DNA from: Notospermus geniculatus
Taxonomy: Eukaryota; Nemertea; Pilidiophora; Heteronemertea; Lineidae
DNA length: 64,000 bases
Direction of reading: 5' to 3'
Assembly (NCBI GenBank): GCA_002633025.1
Contig: NMRB01000665.1
Span: 203,983-267,982, forward strand
This document shows positions 62,710 to 64,000 of the stretch, one piece after another. Positions within the stretch are counted from its first letter, which is position 1. Each line of letters starts with the position of its first letter. Under the pieces are notes generated by a model. That model saw nothing but the letters and a program-made list of their open reading frames with translations. It was not told the DNA's origin and did not search any database. A program made the position numbers and the translations under genes.

Positions 62710-63015
62710 ACGAAGTCGACTATATAGTAGATAAAAAGTCGTATATACATGTATGCGAGAAAAAAAGTCGTATATATACGAGAAAAAAGTCGTATATATA
62801 CGAGAAAAAAAGTCGTATATATATGAGATAAAAGTCGTATATATACGAGATAAAAGTCGTATATATACGAGGTAAAAGTCGACTATATACGAGATAAAAG
62901 TCGACTATATACGTGATAAAAGTCAACTATATACGAGATATCTTGAAAAAGTCGTATATATACGAGATAAAAGTCGACTATGTACGTGATAAAAGTCGAC
63001 TATATACGAGATAAT
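62710..63015. repeat. ~20-bp satellite of palindromic TATA units
   Basis: About 14 units of AAAAGTCGTATATATACGAG and variants (GTCGACTATATACGAGAT). Most units contain the palindrome CGTATATATACG, so the array could form many small cruciforms. Confidence 0.9.
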
Positions 63016-63777
63016 ATTTTTTTTATTTCCATGTCCCTTCCCGGGCGCCGTAGTCTTCACCATTGCTCATTGATAACTTTTGATTTTACAAGTCAGATAA
63101 TGTGTGCACACCCTGACATATCGGCATTTGATGTATGATTACGACATAATTAGAAAATGTCTGCCTTCTTTTACCGATAGTTCATTTTATAAGTAAGAAG
63201 TTCAGTGTGCTCACCCAGACTAATTTCAGATGTCACACCCATACAGTAATTTTGTTCATCTAGAAATAGGTCATCTTAGCAGTGAATAGTGACTGTATTT
63301 AGTGTCCGGTCGACAGTCCAAGACTGACCAGATCCTGAAATGTCAGCCATGGCTTGGAACATTTTTATTTCCTGTATGTCCTCAATTTCTGTCCTGTGTC
63401 GGCAGTGAGGCAGAAGTATTTCACTTTGACGAGCACAGTCACCACAGTAACGACATCAATTGGCCTAGCACGGGTGACTTCACGAGATGAATGACGTTAG
63501 TCCAACACATTCTTCTTATAAAAAATAGGCATTCATTTTGTGTTTGCTTTGAATTGCGTTTGCAATAAATCTCAACAGTTTGATATTTGCTAACGCAGGG
63601 GGGGGGGGCAAGATTCCGACCGGGAATTTTGTCGTGGTTGAGGCGCACCATCAGAGGGTTGCTCTGGCAATAATAATAGGGAGGTTGGGATCAGCGACTT
63701 ATCACGGATCCTTATACGTATACGGATCGAATTCTGTACAACGAGGACAAATTTGTGTACATTTCGATTTGTATACC
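63016..63777. other. Non-coding stretch
   Basis: No supportable gene. A G homopolymer lies at about 63,599-63,608. Confidence 0.4.
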
Positions 63778-64000
63778 CAGTGGCGGATCCAGGAGTTGCC
63801 GAACGGGGGGGCGTGGAATGGGCAACCCCCATTCCCTGAGCCCGAAAGGCGCAGCGCGCCGAAAATTTTTGGGTAAAAGTGACGGAAACGCTATATCCTG
63901 GCACCTGGGCAGGCCAAATTGAGCTTTCTTTTTACTGAAAATCAGGGGTCTGATTATATGCCTTCCAAAATTTTTGCTCCTCGGCGGCTGAACGGGGGGG
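63778..64000 (+). mobile_element. hAT-like element end (CAGTGGCGGATCCAGG)
   Basis: CAGTGGCGGATCCAGGAGTT, a G run, and later CGGCTGAACGGGGGGG at the window edge. The CAGTGGCGGATCCAGG start is a widespread hAT-type terminal sequence. The element continues beyond the window. Confidence 0.5.

Noticed and set aside
62720-62926. Repetitive Tyr/Ile/Leu/Phe protein on the minus strand
   Set aside because: Direct translation of the ~20-bp TATA satellite; no gene features.

Overview
The window reads as nuclear DNA of a marine invertebrate, probably a deuterostome such as an echinoderm, hemichordate or cephalochordate. This is inference: introns are spliceosomal, the palindrome TAGGCCTA recurs, death-domain proteins and an LDLa/LRR receptor of the GRL101/relaxin-receptor type are present, and short inverted-repeat transposons and LINE, BEL/Pao and Polinton remnants are dense. 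A lophotrochozoan cannot be excluded. Most genes were assembled by joining open frames at GT/AG sites with matching phase; no transcript evidence was available.

Layout. 1-11 kb is gene-poor: two identical tRNA-Glu(CTC) genes and many hairpin elements (MITEs). 11.5-13.2 kb holds a four-exon gene for a 101-residue secreted, cysteine-free peptide precursor. 14.2-23.2 kb is a tandem triplication of a three-exon gene for a secreted arginine-rich protein (283, 283 and 286 residues) that I do not recognise; flanks and introns are duplicated too. 24.0-26.9 kb (minus) is an SLC46-type (folate-transporter-like) MFS carrier in four coding exons, with an untranslated 5' exon near 27.6 kb. 29.3-34.0 kb is a two-exon chimeric receptor of 1,387 residues: signal peptide, two C-type-lectin-like domains, LDLa modules, leucine-rich repeats and a rhodopsin-like seven-helix domain.

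35.9-40.0 kb is a six-exon gene for a 547-residue protein ending in a death domain. 41.2-43.7 kb holds a second death-domain exon, probably a small 123-residue death-domain-only protein. 47.0-49.0 kb is a six-exon gene for a small secreted cysteine-containing protein, with a MITE sitting at its exon 2 boundary.

45-64 kb is mostly mobile DNA: tandem MITE arrays, a Polinton/Maverick end with a truncated integrase, an unidentified element with a degenerate reading frame, a broken BEL/Pao element with a perfect 149-bp tandem array, an ORF1-only L1-like element, and several satellites. Nine N runs (two long, seven single) mark assembly joins, several flanked by duplicated sequence. A recurring motif resembling a hammerhead-ribozyme core, found in small insertions at 7.5, 12.8, 29.2, 40.3 and 62.2 kb, is among the more interesting non-genic signals.
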